A DNA stretch of 61,868 nt from DASSTY01 sp035760645 (lineage in GTDB: Bacteria; Gemmatimonadota; Gemmatimonadetes; Gemmatimonadales; GWC2-71-9), in NCBI GenBank assembly GCA_035760645.1, contig DASTSO010000090.1, positions 1-61,868 on the forward strand, in the 5' to 3' direction. Position numbers and translations under genes: made by a program. Of the stretch, positions 33,280 through 42,310 are shown in pieces. Numbering within the stretch: the stretch's first letter is position 1; each line of letters opens with the position of its first letter. The notes beneath the pieces were generated by a model. The model had not been told where the DNA came from. It did not search any database and saw only the letters and a program-made list of their open reading frames with translations.

Positions 33280-34619
33280 CGCACCCGCGCTCCGTCCTTG
33301 AACACCGCCACGACGCGCCGGAGCGCGCCGATCTCGCGCGTCGGATCGCCCTCGACCGCGACGAGGTCGGCGAGGTAGCCGGGAGCGATGCGGCCCAGGC
33401 GGTCGTCGAGGTGGAGGATCTTCGCGTTCCCGCTCGTCGCGGCGCGCGCCGCGGCGAGGGGCGACATCCCGTACTCCACCATCAGCTCGAGCTCGCGCAC
33501 GTTCTCGCCGTGCGGGAAGACACCGACGTCGCCGCCGAAGCAGATCGGGACGCCGGCGTCGAGCGCGGCGCGGAAGCTCGCGTGCTTCTGCGTCACCCGC
33601 GCCGGCGGCGGCATCTTCCCCTTCACCCAGCCGCTGAAGTACTCGGCGTACGCCTCGCCCGCGGCGAGGGTGGGACAGAGGGCGACGCCGCGCTGCTTCA
33701 TGAGGCGGAAGACCTCGGGCGTGCCGTCGTCGCCGTGCTCGATCGTCGCGACGCCGGCCAGGACGGCGCGGCGCATCGCCTCGGGCGTGCTCGTGTGTGC
33801 CGCGACCGGGCGGCCGGCGTCGGTCGCGGTGGCGACGAGGGCGCGCAGCTCCTCCTCGGTGAAGGTGGGCCGCGCCTTGCCGCCGGGGCCCCAGCCGTAG
33901 TCGGCGTAGACCTTCACCCAGTCGGCGCCGTGGCCGATCTGGCTCCGGGCCACGCGGGTGACCTCCTCGACGCCGCTCGCCTCCTCCGCACCCTGCGGCG
34001 GGTCGAAGGCGTAGACGGAGCGGCGTGGCCCGTAGCTCCCCGTCGCCACGATGGCGCGCGTGGTGGCGAGGATGCGCGGGCCCGGGACGACGCCGCGCTC
34101 GATGGCGCGCTTGAGCTGGACGTCGTAGTCCGCCGCCCCCTCGGTGCCGAGATCGCGCACGGTGGTCACCCCGGCGCGGAGCGTCGCCGCGGCGTGCGCC
34201 ACCGCCTCCGCCATGCGGAAGCCGAGCGGCTCCTTCAGCACCTGGTCGTCCCAGAGCGTCTCGTTGTAGGGATGGAGGAAGAGGTGCGAGTGGCCCTCGA
34301 TGAGCCCCGGCAGGAGCGTCGTGCCGGGAAGCGCCAGGCGCTCGGCGCCGGCCGGCACCGGGACGCGCTCGGCCGGGCCCAGGGCGGCGATCCGGCTGCC
34401 GCGCACGACGACCACCCACCCGCGCGCCGGCGCGTCGGCCACGCCGTCCCACACGGCGTCGGGCTGGAGCACGACGGTGCGGGCGGTGTCGGGGGCGGGT
34501 GTCGGCTGCTGCGCCGCGGCGCGGGGCGCGCGGGCGGCGAGCGCGAGCGGGAGCAGCGAGAGCGCGGCGAGCACGGGGACGGAGCGCACGGCCAACGGGC
34601 GCACGGCGAACGGAAGCAT
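33276..34619 (-). CDS. Exported metal-dependent amidohydrolase
   Basis: 447 residues with a Sec signal (VPVLAALSLLPLALA, cleavage near ARAPRAAA). Amidohydrolase superfamily, similar to secreted imidazolonepropionase/prolidase-like enzymes. Motifs: metal-binding HxH in LIEGHSHLFLHP, likely carboxylated Lys region DWVKVYADYG, His in GRPVAAHTST, His in IEHGDDGTPE, and Asp in FGGDVGVFPHGENV. ATG 34619 was chosen since it places the signal at the N-terminus, with GAGAGG upstream. The operon continues with a small membrane protein and a sodium symporter. Substrate class is not readable. Confidence 0.85.
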   Translation of the reverse strand: MLPFAVRPLAVRSVPVLAALSLLPLALAARAPRAAAQQPTPAPDTARTVVLQPDAVWDGVADAPARGWVVVVRGSRIAALGPAERVPVPAGAERLALPGTTLLPGLIEGHSHLFLHPYNETLWDDQVLKEPLGFRMAEAVAHAAATLRAGVTTVRDLGTEGAADYDVQLKRAIERGVVPGPRILATTRAIVATGSYGPRRSVYAFDPPQGAEEASGVEEVTRVARSQIGHGADWVKVYADYGWGPGGKARPTFTEEELRALVATATDAGRPVAAHTSTPEAMRRAVLAGVATIEHGDDGTPEVFRLMKQRGVALCPTLAAGEAYAEYFSGWVKGKMPPPARVTQKHASFRAALDAGVPICFGGDVGVFPHGENVRELELMVEYGMSPLAAARAATSGNAKILHLDDRLGRIAPGYLADLVAVEGDPTREIGALRRVVAVFKDGARVR

Positions 34620-34892
34620 GGCGGCGACCTCTCGAAGGGCGCGGGACGGCCGCCGGGGCGACGCGCCGCAGCGTTGGGGCAAGGTGCTGCAGGGCGCTGC
34701 GTGCAACCGGCGGCATGATGCAGGGCGTGGAGCGCCGGAAATCTAGGGGCGCTCCCGCGATTTCGCAGAGCGGCTCGCAGAACGCCGTGCCCCGGTGCGC
34801 CGCGCGGCGCACGCACCCGCGCGCATCCCCTTGCGGCATCGCGCGCTCGCGCGGGCGCGGCCCCGGCACGATCCTGGCGACCGGGCCGGGGC

Positions 34893-36188
34893 ATGCGCCC
34901 GCTCCCGCTCTCCCGTCCGCTCGCTCGCATCACCGTCCTCGCCCTCGCCACCGGCGTCGCCGTCGCGCTGGGCGCGAGCTGCACGCGTCCCTACGCCCCC
35001 GCCGCCGACGCGACCGAGCGCCGCACCGGCGCCGAGGCCGACGCCGCCGCGGCCGCGGCGGGCGCGATGAGCCCCGCGCACGCGCTCTCGCTGGTGGACG
35101 CGGCGGCGCGGCGGGGGATCGCCGAGGGGATCTATCCCGGCGCCGTGCTCGTCGTCGGCACCGGCGCGGGCCCGCTCTACGCGCGCGGCTACGGCCACTA
35201 CACCTGGGACACCACGTCGGCGACGCCGAGCCCCGACTCGACGCTCTGGGACCTCGCCTCGGTGACCAAGGTGGTCGGCACCGCGAGCGCCGCCGCGCGG
35301 CTCGTCGCCGAGGGGAAGCTCGACCTCGACGCGCCGGTCGCGCGCTACCTGCCGGAGTTCCGCGGGCCGGGCAAGGAGCGCGTCACGGTGCGCATGCTCC
35401 TCGACCACACGAGCGGGCTGCCGGACTTCGAGAAGATCTGGAAGAAGACGCGCCGGAAGGACCGCGCGATCCGCTATCTCCTCGCCGAGCCGCTCGAGCG
35501 CGCGCCGGGGGCCTCGGCCGTCTACAGCGACTTCAACGCGATGATCCTGGGGCTCGTGCTCGAGCGCGCCGCGGGCCAGCCGCTCGAGCAGGTGGTGGCG
35601 AGCCGGGTGCTCGAGCCGCTCGGCATGCGCGAGACGCGCTACAATCCGTCCGCGGCGCTCCGCTCGCGCATCGCGCCGACGGGGATCTTCCGCGGGGTGC
35701 CGTCCTCGGGGATGGTGCACGACAAGAACGCGACGATCCTGGGCGGCGTCTCCGGGCACGCCGGCCTCTTCGCGTCGGGCGGCGACGTCGCGCGGCTCGC
35801 CGCGGCCTGGCTGCGCGAGGGGCGGCGCGAGGACGGGAGCGCGTGGCTCGCGCCGGCGATCGTGGACACCTTCATCGCCGAGCGGCCGGGCGCCGGGAGC
35901 CGCCGCCTGGGCTGGGACGGCCGCGACGGTACCGCGACGCCCGCCGACCCGAGCGTCTTCGGCAGCGCCACCAGCCCGCGCGTCTACGGCCACACCGGCT
36001 GGACCGGGACGATGCTCTGGGTGGACCCGGCGCGCGACCTCTACGTCGTCTTCCTCACCAACCGCACCTTCGACCCCAGGGCCCAGGACCCCAAGCGCGC
36101 CCTCCGGCGCGTGCGCGCCGAGCTGGCGGATGCGGTGGTGCGGTGGCGGGAGGCGGGGGGGAGGACGGTGGAGGTGGCGGGGCGGTAG
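34893..36188 (+). CDS. Serine hydrolase of the class C beta-lactamase family (lipoprotein)
   Basis: 431 residues. Lipobox-like GASC puts a lipidated Cys at 30. Penicillin-binding-fold motifs: SVTK (Ser123-Lys126), YSD (Tyr211-Asp213) and HTG in YGHTGWTG (about 367). A Ser/Ala-rich linker lies after the lipobox. Such proteins include esterases, D-aminopeptidases and low-level beta-lactamases, so the substrate is open. The stop (TAG, 36186-36188) begins a run of GGCGGGAC tandem repeats. The start ATG 34893 follows a divergent 270-base spacer shared with the amidohydrolase gene, in which nothing else stands out. Confidence 0.85.
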   Translation: MRPLPLSRPLARITVLALATGVAVALGASCTRPYAPAADATERRTGAEADAAAAAAGAMSPAHALSLVDAAARRGIAEGIYPGAVLVVGTGAGPLYARGYGHYTWDTTSATPSPDSTLWDLASVTKVVGTASAAARLVAEGKLDLDAPVARYLPEFRGPGKERVTVRMLLDHTSGLPDFEKIWKKTRRKDRAIRYLLAEPLERAPGASAVYSDFNAMILGLVLERAAGQPLEQVVASRVLEPLGMRETRYNPSAALRSRIAPTGIFRGVPSSGMVHDKNATILGGVSGHAGLFASGGDVARLAAAWLREGRREDGSAWLAPAIVDTFIAERPGAGSRRLGWDGRDGTATPADPSVFGSATSPRVYGHTGWTGTMLWVDPARDLYVVFLTNRTFDPRAQDPKRALRRVRAELADAVVRWREAGGRTVEVAGR

Positions 36189-36349
36189 GCGGGACGGCGG
36201 GACGGCGGGACGGCGGGAGCGAAACGACACGAGCCTCCGGTGACTACACCGGAGGCTCGTCGCATTGGTGGGTTTTCCGCCGTCCCGCCCGCCTACACCG
36301 GCGCTCCCCGGCCCACGGAGCCTCCCGCCGTCCCGCCTATCGTCCCGCC
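36188..36349. repeat. Inverted octamer arrays at converging gene ends
   Basis: The left arm has four GGCGGGA(C/G) octamers (36188-36219); the right arm has copies of the complement (GTCCCGCC at 36282-36289, 36330-36337 and 36342-36349, and CTCCCGCC at 36322-36329). They flank the terminator at 36230-36259. The left array starts at the stop codon of the serine hydrolase, and the right array contains the stop codon of the histidine kinase (36337-36339), as at 354-462 with a different unit. Confidence 0.7.
36230..36259. terminator. Bidirectional terminator
   Basis: A perfect 13-bp stem (36230-36242 with 36247-36259) with loop ACTA, followed on the plus strand by TTTT (36272-36275). It lies between the converging serine hydrolase and histidine kinase genes, so it can serve both. 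Confidence 0.8.
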
Positions 36350-37905
36350 GTCTCCGCCGGCGCCAGCGCCGCCCGGATGCGCTCGAGGAGCTGGGCGGGG
36401 CTGAAGGGTTTCTGGATGAAGGCGGCGCCGACGGTCACGACGCCGGTGCGGACCACGACGTCGTCGGTGTAGCCCGACATGTAGAGGACGGCGATATCGG
36501 GGCGGGTGGCGCGGAGGCGCTCGCCGAGGACGCGGCCGTTGATGCCGGGCATCACGACGTCGGTGAGGAGCAGGTCGATCGTGCCCTGGTGGGCGGCGGC
36601 GATGACGAGCGCCGCCTCGCCGCTCTCGGCCGGGAGCACCTCGTAGCCCGCCTCCTCGAGCACCTGGCGCGTGAAGGCGCGCACCCCCGGCTCGTCCTCG
36701 GCGAGCAGTACCGTGGTGCGGCGCCCCGCCGGCGCCGAGGGCGCGATCGGGGGCGTGGCCGGCGGATGCGGCGCCTCGGCGAAAATGCGCGGCAGATACA
36801 CCTTGAAGACGGAGCCGTGCCCCGGCTCGCTGTAGACGTACACCCCGCCGCCGGCGTGCTGCACGATCGAGTAGACCGTGGCGAGCCCGAGCCCGGTGCC
36901 GTGGCCCGGGCCCTTGGTCGTGAAGAAGGGCTCGAAGATGCTCGCCTGGGTGACGGGATCCATGCCGACGCCCGTGTCGCTCACGCTGAGCATCACGTAC
37001 GGCCCCGGCTGCAGCCGCAGCAGCTCCTGCGCGAGGAGGCCGGCCACCTCGACGTTCTGCGTCTCGATCGTGAGCTGCCCGCCGTCGGGCATCGCGTCGC
37101 GCGCGTTGAGGGCGAGGTTCATCACGACCTGCTCGAGCTGGCCGCGGTTCGCCCGCACCTGGCCCAGGTCCTGGCGCAGGAGGCTGTGCAGCACGATCTG
37201 CTCGCCGAGCAGGCGGCGGAGCATCGGCTCCATCCCCGTCACGACGTCGTTGACCACGAGCGGCTCCTGCTCGGTCATCTGGCGCCGGCTGAAGGCGAGC
37301 AGCTGCTGGGTGAGCGACGCCGCGCGGTCGGCGGCCTGGACCACCTGCGCCAGCTCGCGATGCTCGCGGCTCTCGGCCGGGAGGCGCCGCAGCACGAGGC
37401 CCGTCATCCCGCCGATGACGGTCAGGAGGTTGTTGAAGTCGTGGGCGATCCCGCCGGCGAGGCGGCCCACCGCCTCCATCCGGAGCGCCTGCTGGAGCTG
37501 CGCCTCGAGGGCCCGCTGCGCGGTGATGTCGCGTTTGATGGCGGAGGCGCCGACGAGATGGCCGTCCGGCGCCCGCAGCGGCGAGAGGGTGAGGGCGATC
37601 CGGATCCGCCGGCCGTCCTTGCGCACCCGCGACGTCTCGTAGTGGGAGACGTGCTCCCCCAGGCGGATGCGCCGCAGCAGCTCGTGCTCTTCGTCGTGCA
37701 GCTCGGGGGGGATGAGCTTGAAGATCGTGTCGCCGACCATCTCCTCGGCGGTGTAGCCGAAGATGCGCTCGGCGGCGGGGTTCCAGCTGCGGATCGTGCC
37801 GTCGAGGTCCTTGCTGACGATGGCGTCGTCGGCGGACTCGACGATGGCGGCGAGCCGGAGCGCCTGCAGATCGATCGGGGCGTGCGAAGCGTTGGGATCG
37901 GACAA
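36337..37905 (-). CDS. PAS-domain hybrid histidine kinase
   Basis: 522 residues, soluble. A PAS domain (about 15-130: IVESADDAIVSKDLDGTIRSWN, NPAAERIFGYTAEEMVG) senses an unknown ligand. The HisKA domain follows, with phospho-accepting His155 in GGIAHDFNNLL. The ATP-binding domain has N-box LNARDAMPDGG, DTGVGM and GTGLGLATVYSIV. A receiver comes last (VLLAEDEPGVRAFT, phosphoacceptor Asp in LLTDVVMPG, Lys in IQKPFSPAQ). Its phosphorelay partner is not encoded beside it. It has no membrane anchor, so it probably senses something intracellular. Confidence 0.9.
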   Translation of the reverse strand: MSDPNASHAPIDLQALRLAAIVESADDAIVSKDLDGTIRSWNPAAERIFGYTAEEMVGDTIFKLIPPELHDEEHELLRRIRLGEHVSHYETSRVRKDGRRIRIALTLSPLRAPDGHLVGASAIKRDITAQRALEAQLQQALRMEAVGRLAGGIAHDFNNLLTVIGGMTGLVLRRLPAESREHRELAQVVQAADRAASLTQQLLAFSRRQMTEQEPLVVNDVVTGMEPMLRRLLGEQIVLHSLLRQDLGQVRANRGQLEQVVMNLALNARDAMPDGGQLTIETQNVEVAGLLAQELLRLQPGPYVMLSVSDTGVGMDPVTQASIFEPFFTTKGPGHGTGLGLATVYSIVQHAGGGVYVYSEPGHGSVFKVYLPRIFAEAPHPPATPPIAPSAPAGRRTTVLLAEDEPGVRAFTRQVLEEAGYEVLPAESGEAALVIAAAHQGTIDLLLTDVVMPGINGRVLGERLRATRPDIAVLYMSGYTDDVVVRTGVVTVGAAFIQKPFSPAQLLERIRAALAPAETAGR

Positions 37906-38036
37906 ATGGGATTACCAGGATGAGACGGAGGTCGGCCCGGCCCCGAGGGCACCGAGCATTCCACGGACCGGAGAATCGGCCTAAATCGGCCCGAGCGCAA
38001 GGTTTCGGCGGCGACGGTCTCCGGCTGCCGAGCGAG

Positions 38037-38558
38037 CTACCGGGCGAGCGCGCGCCCGACCCGGTCCCGCATGGCGGCGTAGTCGAGGGTGCCCAGCTGC
38101 CGCATGAGCAGCCGCCCGTCGCGGTCGATCAGGTAGGAGGCGGGGACGCCGATCGCCTGGTAGGTGGTCTTCACCGCCCCGCTCGGGTCGTGACCGATGG
38201 TGAAGGTGGCCCCATGCTCCTCGGCGAAGCGCCGCACCGGCGCGACGTCGCTCGCGTCCACGCTCACGGCGAGCACCCGGAGCCCCTTCGGCCCGAACTC
38301 CCGCTGCAGCCGCTCGAGGTCGGGGAACTCCTCCCGGCAGGGCCCGCACCACGTCGCCCAGATGTTGAGCAGGGTGACGGGCTCGCCGGGCCCCACCCGG
38401 GCGCTGTCGCCGGCGAGGGTGGCGACGGCGAGCGCCGGCACCGGCTCGCCGACGGCGAGCGGGCGGAAGCGGTCGTCGTCGCCGGGGCAGGCGGTGAGCG
38501 CGGCCGCGAGGCCGGCCAGCGCGAGGAGGCGCGCGAGCGCCGGGACCGGCCGCCTCAC
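38037..38558 (-). CDS. TlpA-like thioredoxin-fold lipoprotein
   Basis: 173 residues. Lipobox LTAC (Cys24) gives a membrane-anchored periplasmic protein. The thioredoxin fold carries the redox site WCGPC (residues 70-74) and cis-proline motif GVPASYLID near 145. Similar to ResA/TlpA proteins that reduce disulfides in periplasmic partners. It is the last gene of a set that contains a CPCC-motif lipoprotein (stop overlapping this gene's GTG, 38558) and a TonB receptor, so it may keep the cysteines of that lipoprotein reduced. The pairing is inferred from the operon. Confidence 0.85.
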   Translation of the reverse strand: MRRPVPALARLLALAGLAAALTACPGDDDRFRPLAVGEPVPALAVATLAGDSARVGPGEPVTLLNIWATWCGPCREEFPDLERLQREFGPKGLRVLAVSVDASDVAPVRRFAEEHGATFTIGHDPSGAVKTTYQAIGVPASYLIDRDGRLLMRQLGTLDYAAMRDRVGRALAR

Positions 38559-39832
38559 GGGAGCGTCCCCCGGCGGAGCGCCACCTGGAGCGCGCCGACC
38601 GCCCCCACGTGGGCCGTGGGGTCGTTCGCTTTCATCTTCTCCTGGTGCGCCGCCGCGGCCGCGCGGGCGGCCACGGTGTCCTGCTCCTGCCACGCGACGG
38701 TGAAGCCCTGCCCGGCGGTCGTGATCACCGGGTAGCCTGCCGAGCGGCCCTTCGCGCTCACCGGCACCGCCTTGGCGAAGCTCCGCCCGCCGTCGGTCGA
38801 GGCGCGGAGGACGATCTCGGGGATCTTCGTCGTGCCGTCGTCCCAGACGGCGAGCACCGTGCTGTCGCCGGCCAGGGCGAGCTGCACGTGCGCGGGGCGC
38901 GAGAACTCGGCGAGCCCGAGCGGCACCGGGGCCGAGAAGCGCGCAGCGCCGGCCGGGGCCACGGCGTACTGCACCCCGGCGCGGCCCTCCTTCCCCGTCC
39001 ACCACGCCACGTGCACGCGGCCGTCCGCCCCCACGGCGAGCGAGGGGCCGGCGTCGGGGCAGGCGTGCACCACCCAGCCGTCCTCGTGCACCCGCACCGG
39101 CTCGGACCAGGTGGCGCCGTGGTCGTCCGAGCGGGCGACGACGATGTCGCGCACGTCGCCCGGGAAGATGCGGCGCCAGGCGACGTAGAGCTTGCCGTCG
39201 GGGCCGCTCGCGAGCGCGGTGCGGCAGCAGGGGCAGGCCTCGGTCTCGGTGATCGCGCGGTTCGGGGCCCAGGTGCGGCCGCCGTCCGCGGAGGTCGTCA
39301 GATAGACGTGCGACGTCCCGCTCCGCCGGTCGAGCCAGGTGAGATAGATCGTCCCGTCGGCCGCGACGTGCAGCGAGTGGTCGTCGTGCGCGCCGAAGAC
39401 CGAGTCGTCGGTGACCGTGACGGGCTCGGCCCAGTGCGCGCCGCCGTCGTCCGAGCGGGCGAACCGCAGGGCCTGCACCGGCCACTTCCGCCCCGGCACC
39501 ACCTTCTTCACCACGTAGGCGGCGTAGAGCACGCCGCCGGGCCCGTAGGCGATCTTGGGCGGCACCTCGCCGTAGATCGAGAGGTCGCCCAGCGGATCGG
39601 CGAGCTCGCTCACGCCGTGCGCGGTCTCCACGTAGAGCCGCCCCGCGGTGCCCGCGCCCGGCGCCGACACCCAGGCGAGCGTGTGCCCGCCGTCCGGCGC
39701 CACGGCGAACATCGGCGCCGCGCCGCCCCGGGTCGCGGTGCTCGGGTGGGTCGTCTCCGACCAGCGCACGGTGGGGCCGCGCGAGCAGGCGGCGAGGGCC
39801 AGGACGGCCAGCCCGGGAATCAGTCGCTGCAT
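38555..39832 (-). CDS. BNR/sialidase-fold lipoprotein with CPCC motif
   Basis: 425 residues. Lipobox LAAC (Cys16). Multiple BNR (Asp-box) repeats such as SDDGGAHWAEP, SADGGRTWAP and SDDHGATWSEP predict a six-bladed beta-propeller. The chain has an unusual cysteine cluster, CPCC (Cys200, Cys202, Cys203), and a further Cys in HACPDAG (Cys258), which could bind a soft metal such as copper. No sialidase active-site arginine triad is evident, so an enzymatic sialidase role is doubtful. It lies 14 bases downstream of the TonB receptor gene, and its stop overlaps the TlpA-like gene. Confidence 0.75.
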   Translation of the reverse strand: MQRLIPGLAVLALAACSRGPTVRWSETTHPSTATRGGAAPMFAVAPDGGHTLAWVSAPGAGTAGRLYVETAHGVSELADPLGDLSIYGEVPPKIAYGPGGVLYAAYVVKKVVPGRKWPVQALRFARSDDGGAHWAEPVTVTDDSVFGAHDDHSLHVAADGTIYLTWLDRRSGTSHVYLTTSADGGRTWAPNRAITETEACPCCRTALASGPDGKLYVAWRRIFPGDVRDIVVARSDDHGATWSEPVRVHEDGWVVHACPDAGPSLAVGADGRVHVAWWTGKEGRAGVQYAVAPAGAARFSAPVPLGLAEFSRPAHVQLALAGDSTVLAVWDDGTTKIPEIVLRASTDGGRSFAKAVPVSAKGRSAGYPVITTAGQGFTVAWQEQDTVAARAAAAAHQEKMKANDPTAHVGAVGALQVALRRGTLP

Positions 39833-39846
39833 CGTGCTCTCCTCCC

Positions 39847-42159
39847 TCAACGCGTGAACCGGAGCCCCGCATACACCGCGCGCCCGTCCATCGGCTCGTA
39901 GTACTGGCCGTTGGCGTTGTCCACCTGCACGCTCGGCGAGCGGCGGGTGTTCGTCAGGTTGCGGCCCTCGACGAATGCCGTGAGGCCCGAGCGGCTGATC
40001 GTCCAGTCGGCGCGGGTGCCGACGATCACCCAGCCGCGGTTGCGGTCGGTGTTGGCGCTGTTGACGAAGTACGCCTCGGGCACCCACTCCACGCTCGGCG
40101 CGACGTTGAAGCCGGCGGGGTTGGAGTACTTGACCTCCGCGCTCAGCGTGTGGCGCGGCGCGCCCGGGATCTCGTGGCCCGCGTAGAGCGAGTCGCGCAC
40201 GAAGCGGTAGCGCGCGAAGGTGTACGCGGCGCGCAGCGTCACCCAGTCGCCGCCGTCGGCGCGGGTGAAGAGGTTGCCCGGGAGCTGGTACTGTGCGCCG
40301 GCCTCGAGCCCGTAGTGACGGGTGCGCGGCGCGTTGCGGTAGGTCGGCACCGTGAACGGCGCACCCGGGAAGGGCGGCACGTTCTGGTTGAGGATCTCGT
40401 TCGTCAGCTCGACGTCGTAGAGCGAGAGGTCCCAGTCGAGGCCCGCGTGGCGGCCGCGCGTGCCGACCTCGAACTGCCAGGCCGCCTGCCCCGCGAGCTG
40501 GACGAAGCCCGGGACGGTGAGGCTGTTGAGCTCGCTCAGGAGCGGCGGCTCGAAGGTGCGGCTCGCGTTGGCGTAGAGCTGGCCCTGCACGGCGGGCAGA
40601 TCGTAGAGCAGCCCGAGGCGCGGCGACACCGGATTGTAGACGCGGCGGTCCGACTGGTCGCCGTCCGAGAGGAAGTGGTCGGCCGTCTTCCGGATCGAGT
40701 GGTCGAGCCGCGCGCCCACGACGAGCGAGAGGCGCCCGGTGACGCCCAGCAGGTCCTCGGCGTAGAGGCCGAGGTTGTAGACGCGGTCGGTCTGGTCCTT
40801 CGTGAGATCGCCGTGCGCGCCGCCCGCGTTCTGGAAGCGGCGATTGTGCATGTCCATCACCGCGGGCTGGAGGCCGACGGTGAGGCGGTGCTTCCGGCCG
40901 CCGATCGGCGTCGTGTTCTCGTAGCGCACCTCGGCGCCGAGGTCGCGGCTCTGCTGGTTGATCACCTGGAAGATCGGGTGATCGATGTCGCGGTACTGGA
41001 AGTAGGGGCTCACCTCGAGCCGCTGCGTCGGCCCGAGCTGCGTGCGGAGCTGGAGGCCGACGTGGTGGAGGTCGTAGTCGCGGCCCCACCGGTTGGTCAC
41101 GTTCGTCGGCACCGCCTGGCGGGGATCCGCCTCGAGCTGCGCCGCGGTGAGTGAGCCGGGCAGGTGCTCCCGGACGTGCGCGAAGAAGTAGAAGGAGCGC
41201 AGGTCCACCGTCGGGCTCAGGACGTAGCCGGCGTGCAGGTTCACCCGGTCGCGCCGGTTCTCGCTCCAGGCGCGGAAGCCGTCGAGCGAGGTGCGGGCGT
41301 AGCTGCCGTACCAGTCGAAGCCGCCGCTGGTGCCGCCGCTCGAGAGCTGGCCCTTGTAGAAGCCCCAGCTTCCGCCCTCCGCGGTCGCGTCCACCAGGCC
41401 CGCGGTGTAGCCGGTCTTCGTCTCCAGGTTGATGGCGCCGCCCAGCGTGGAGCCGCCGTAGCGGAAGGCGTTGGCGCCCTTGTAGACCTCGATCGCCTCG
41501 GTCGTCAGCAGCTCGAGCGACTCGAAGTCGGTGAAGCCGTCGGCGTTGCGGTACGGCATCCCGTTGACGAGGAGGTTGATGCCGCGGGCGTGGAAGTTGT
41601 TCCGCAGCCCCGAGCCGCGCACCGAGATCTGGCTCTCGTCGGCGGCGCCGAAGCGCGGCTGGACGTAGACGCCCGGGGTGAAGCGCAGCACGTCCTTGAG
41701 GTTCGCCTGCCGGGTGCTGCGGATCTCGCCCGAGGGGATCAGCGCGACCGAGCCCGGGATCTGGGCGAGCCGCTCGCGGCGCTCGGCGAGGTCCTGCCGG
41801 GTGCCCACCACGGTCACCTCGGCGAGCTGGGTGACGGCGGCGGCGAGCACGAAGTCGGTCGTCACCTCGCCCGCGGCCGGCACGTAGAGGGTGCGCACGG
41901 CCGACGCGTAGCCGACGAGCCGCGCCTCGAGCGCGCGCTCGCCGCCCGGGACGTTCTCGAGCCGGTAGCGGCCCGCCGAATCGGTCCGCGCCACGAGCGC
42001 GGTGCCGTTCACCGCGACGTCGGCCCCGGCGAGCGGCGCGCCGGCGGTGCTGGTGACGCGACCGCTCACGGTCGCGCCGGTCTGCGCGAGGAGGGGCTGC
42101 CATCCGGCGACGGCGAGGACGCCGGCCGCGGCAAGCGCGATCCACGACGAAGGTCTCAT
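39847..42159 (-). CDS. TonB-dependent receptor with N-terminal carboxypeptidase-like domain
   Basis: 770 residues. Signal peptide (about 1-26), a carboxypeptidase-regulatory-like domain (ATVSGRVTSTAGAPLAGADV to about 110), a plug domain (TQLAEVTVVGTRQDL as the TonB-box-side region, NLKDVLRFTPGVYVQP, GSGLRNNFHARGINLLVNGMP), and a beta-barrel that ends YAGLRFTR. It moves a ligand across the outer membrane using TonB energy. The ligand is unknown; overall look is like iron or copper siderophore receptors. The downstream CPCC lipoprotein and TlpA protein, and the Cys/His-rich exported protein upstream, hint at a metal. Confidence 0.9.
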   Translation of the reverse strand: MRPSSWIALAAAGVLAVAGWQPLLAQTGATVSGRVTSTAGAPLAGADVAVNGTALVARTDSAGRYRLENVPGGERALEARLVGYASAVRTLYVPAAGEVTTDFVLAAAVTQLAEVTVVGTRQDLAERRERLAQIPGSVALIPSGEIRSTRQANLKDVLRFTPGVYVQPRFGAADESQISVRGSGLRNNFHARGINLLVNGMPYRNADGFTDFESLELLTTEAIEVYKGANAFRYGGSTLGGAINLETKTGYTAGLVDATAEGGSWGFYKGQLSSGGTSGGFDWYGSYARTSLDGFRAWSENRRDRVNLHAGYVLSPTVDLRSFYFFAHVREHLPGSLTAAQLEADPRQAVPTNVTNRWGRDYDLHHVGLQLRTQLGPTQRLEVSPYFQYRDIDHPIFQVINQQSRDLGAEVRYENTTPIGGRKHRLTVGLQPAVMDMHNRRFQNAGGAHGDLTKDQTDRVYNLGLYAEDLLGVTGRLSLVVGARLDHSIRKTADHFLSDGDQSDRRVYNPVSPRLGLLYDLPAVQGQLYANASRTFEPPLLSELNSLTVPGFVQLAGQAAWQFEVGTRGRHAGLDWDLSLYDVELTNEILNQNVPPFPGAPFTVPTYRNAPRTRHYGLEAGAQYQLPGNLFTRADGGDWVTLRAAYTFARYRFVRDSLYAGHEIPGAPRHTLSAEVKYSNPAGFNVAPSVEWVPEAYFVNSANTDRNRGWVIVGTRADWTISRSGLTAFVEGRNLTNTRRSPSVQVDNANGQYYEPMDGRAVYAGLRFTR

Positions 42160-42310
42160 TGACGATTGCTCCCATGCCCAGCGTTGCCCGGTCCCCCGCG
42201 GCGCCGGAGGCGGCGGCGGGCGGATCGGAATCGGTCGGTTCGACGGTGTCGACGGAACGAAGCGGGCGGCCGCGGATCCCACGGCGACTGCCGGGATCGC
42301 GCGGACGCGC

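Noticed and set aside
38555..39832. True sialidase function for the BNR lipoprotein
   Set aside because: Asp-box repeats are present, but I see no arginine triad, Tyr/Glu pair or FRIP motif of sialidases.
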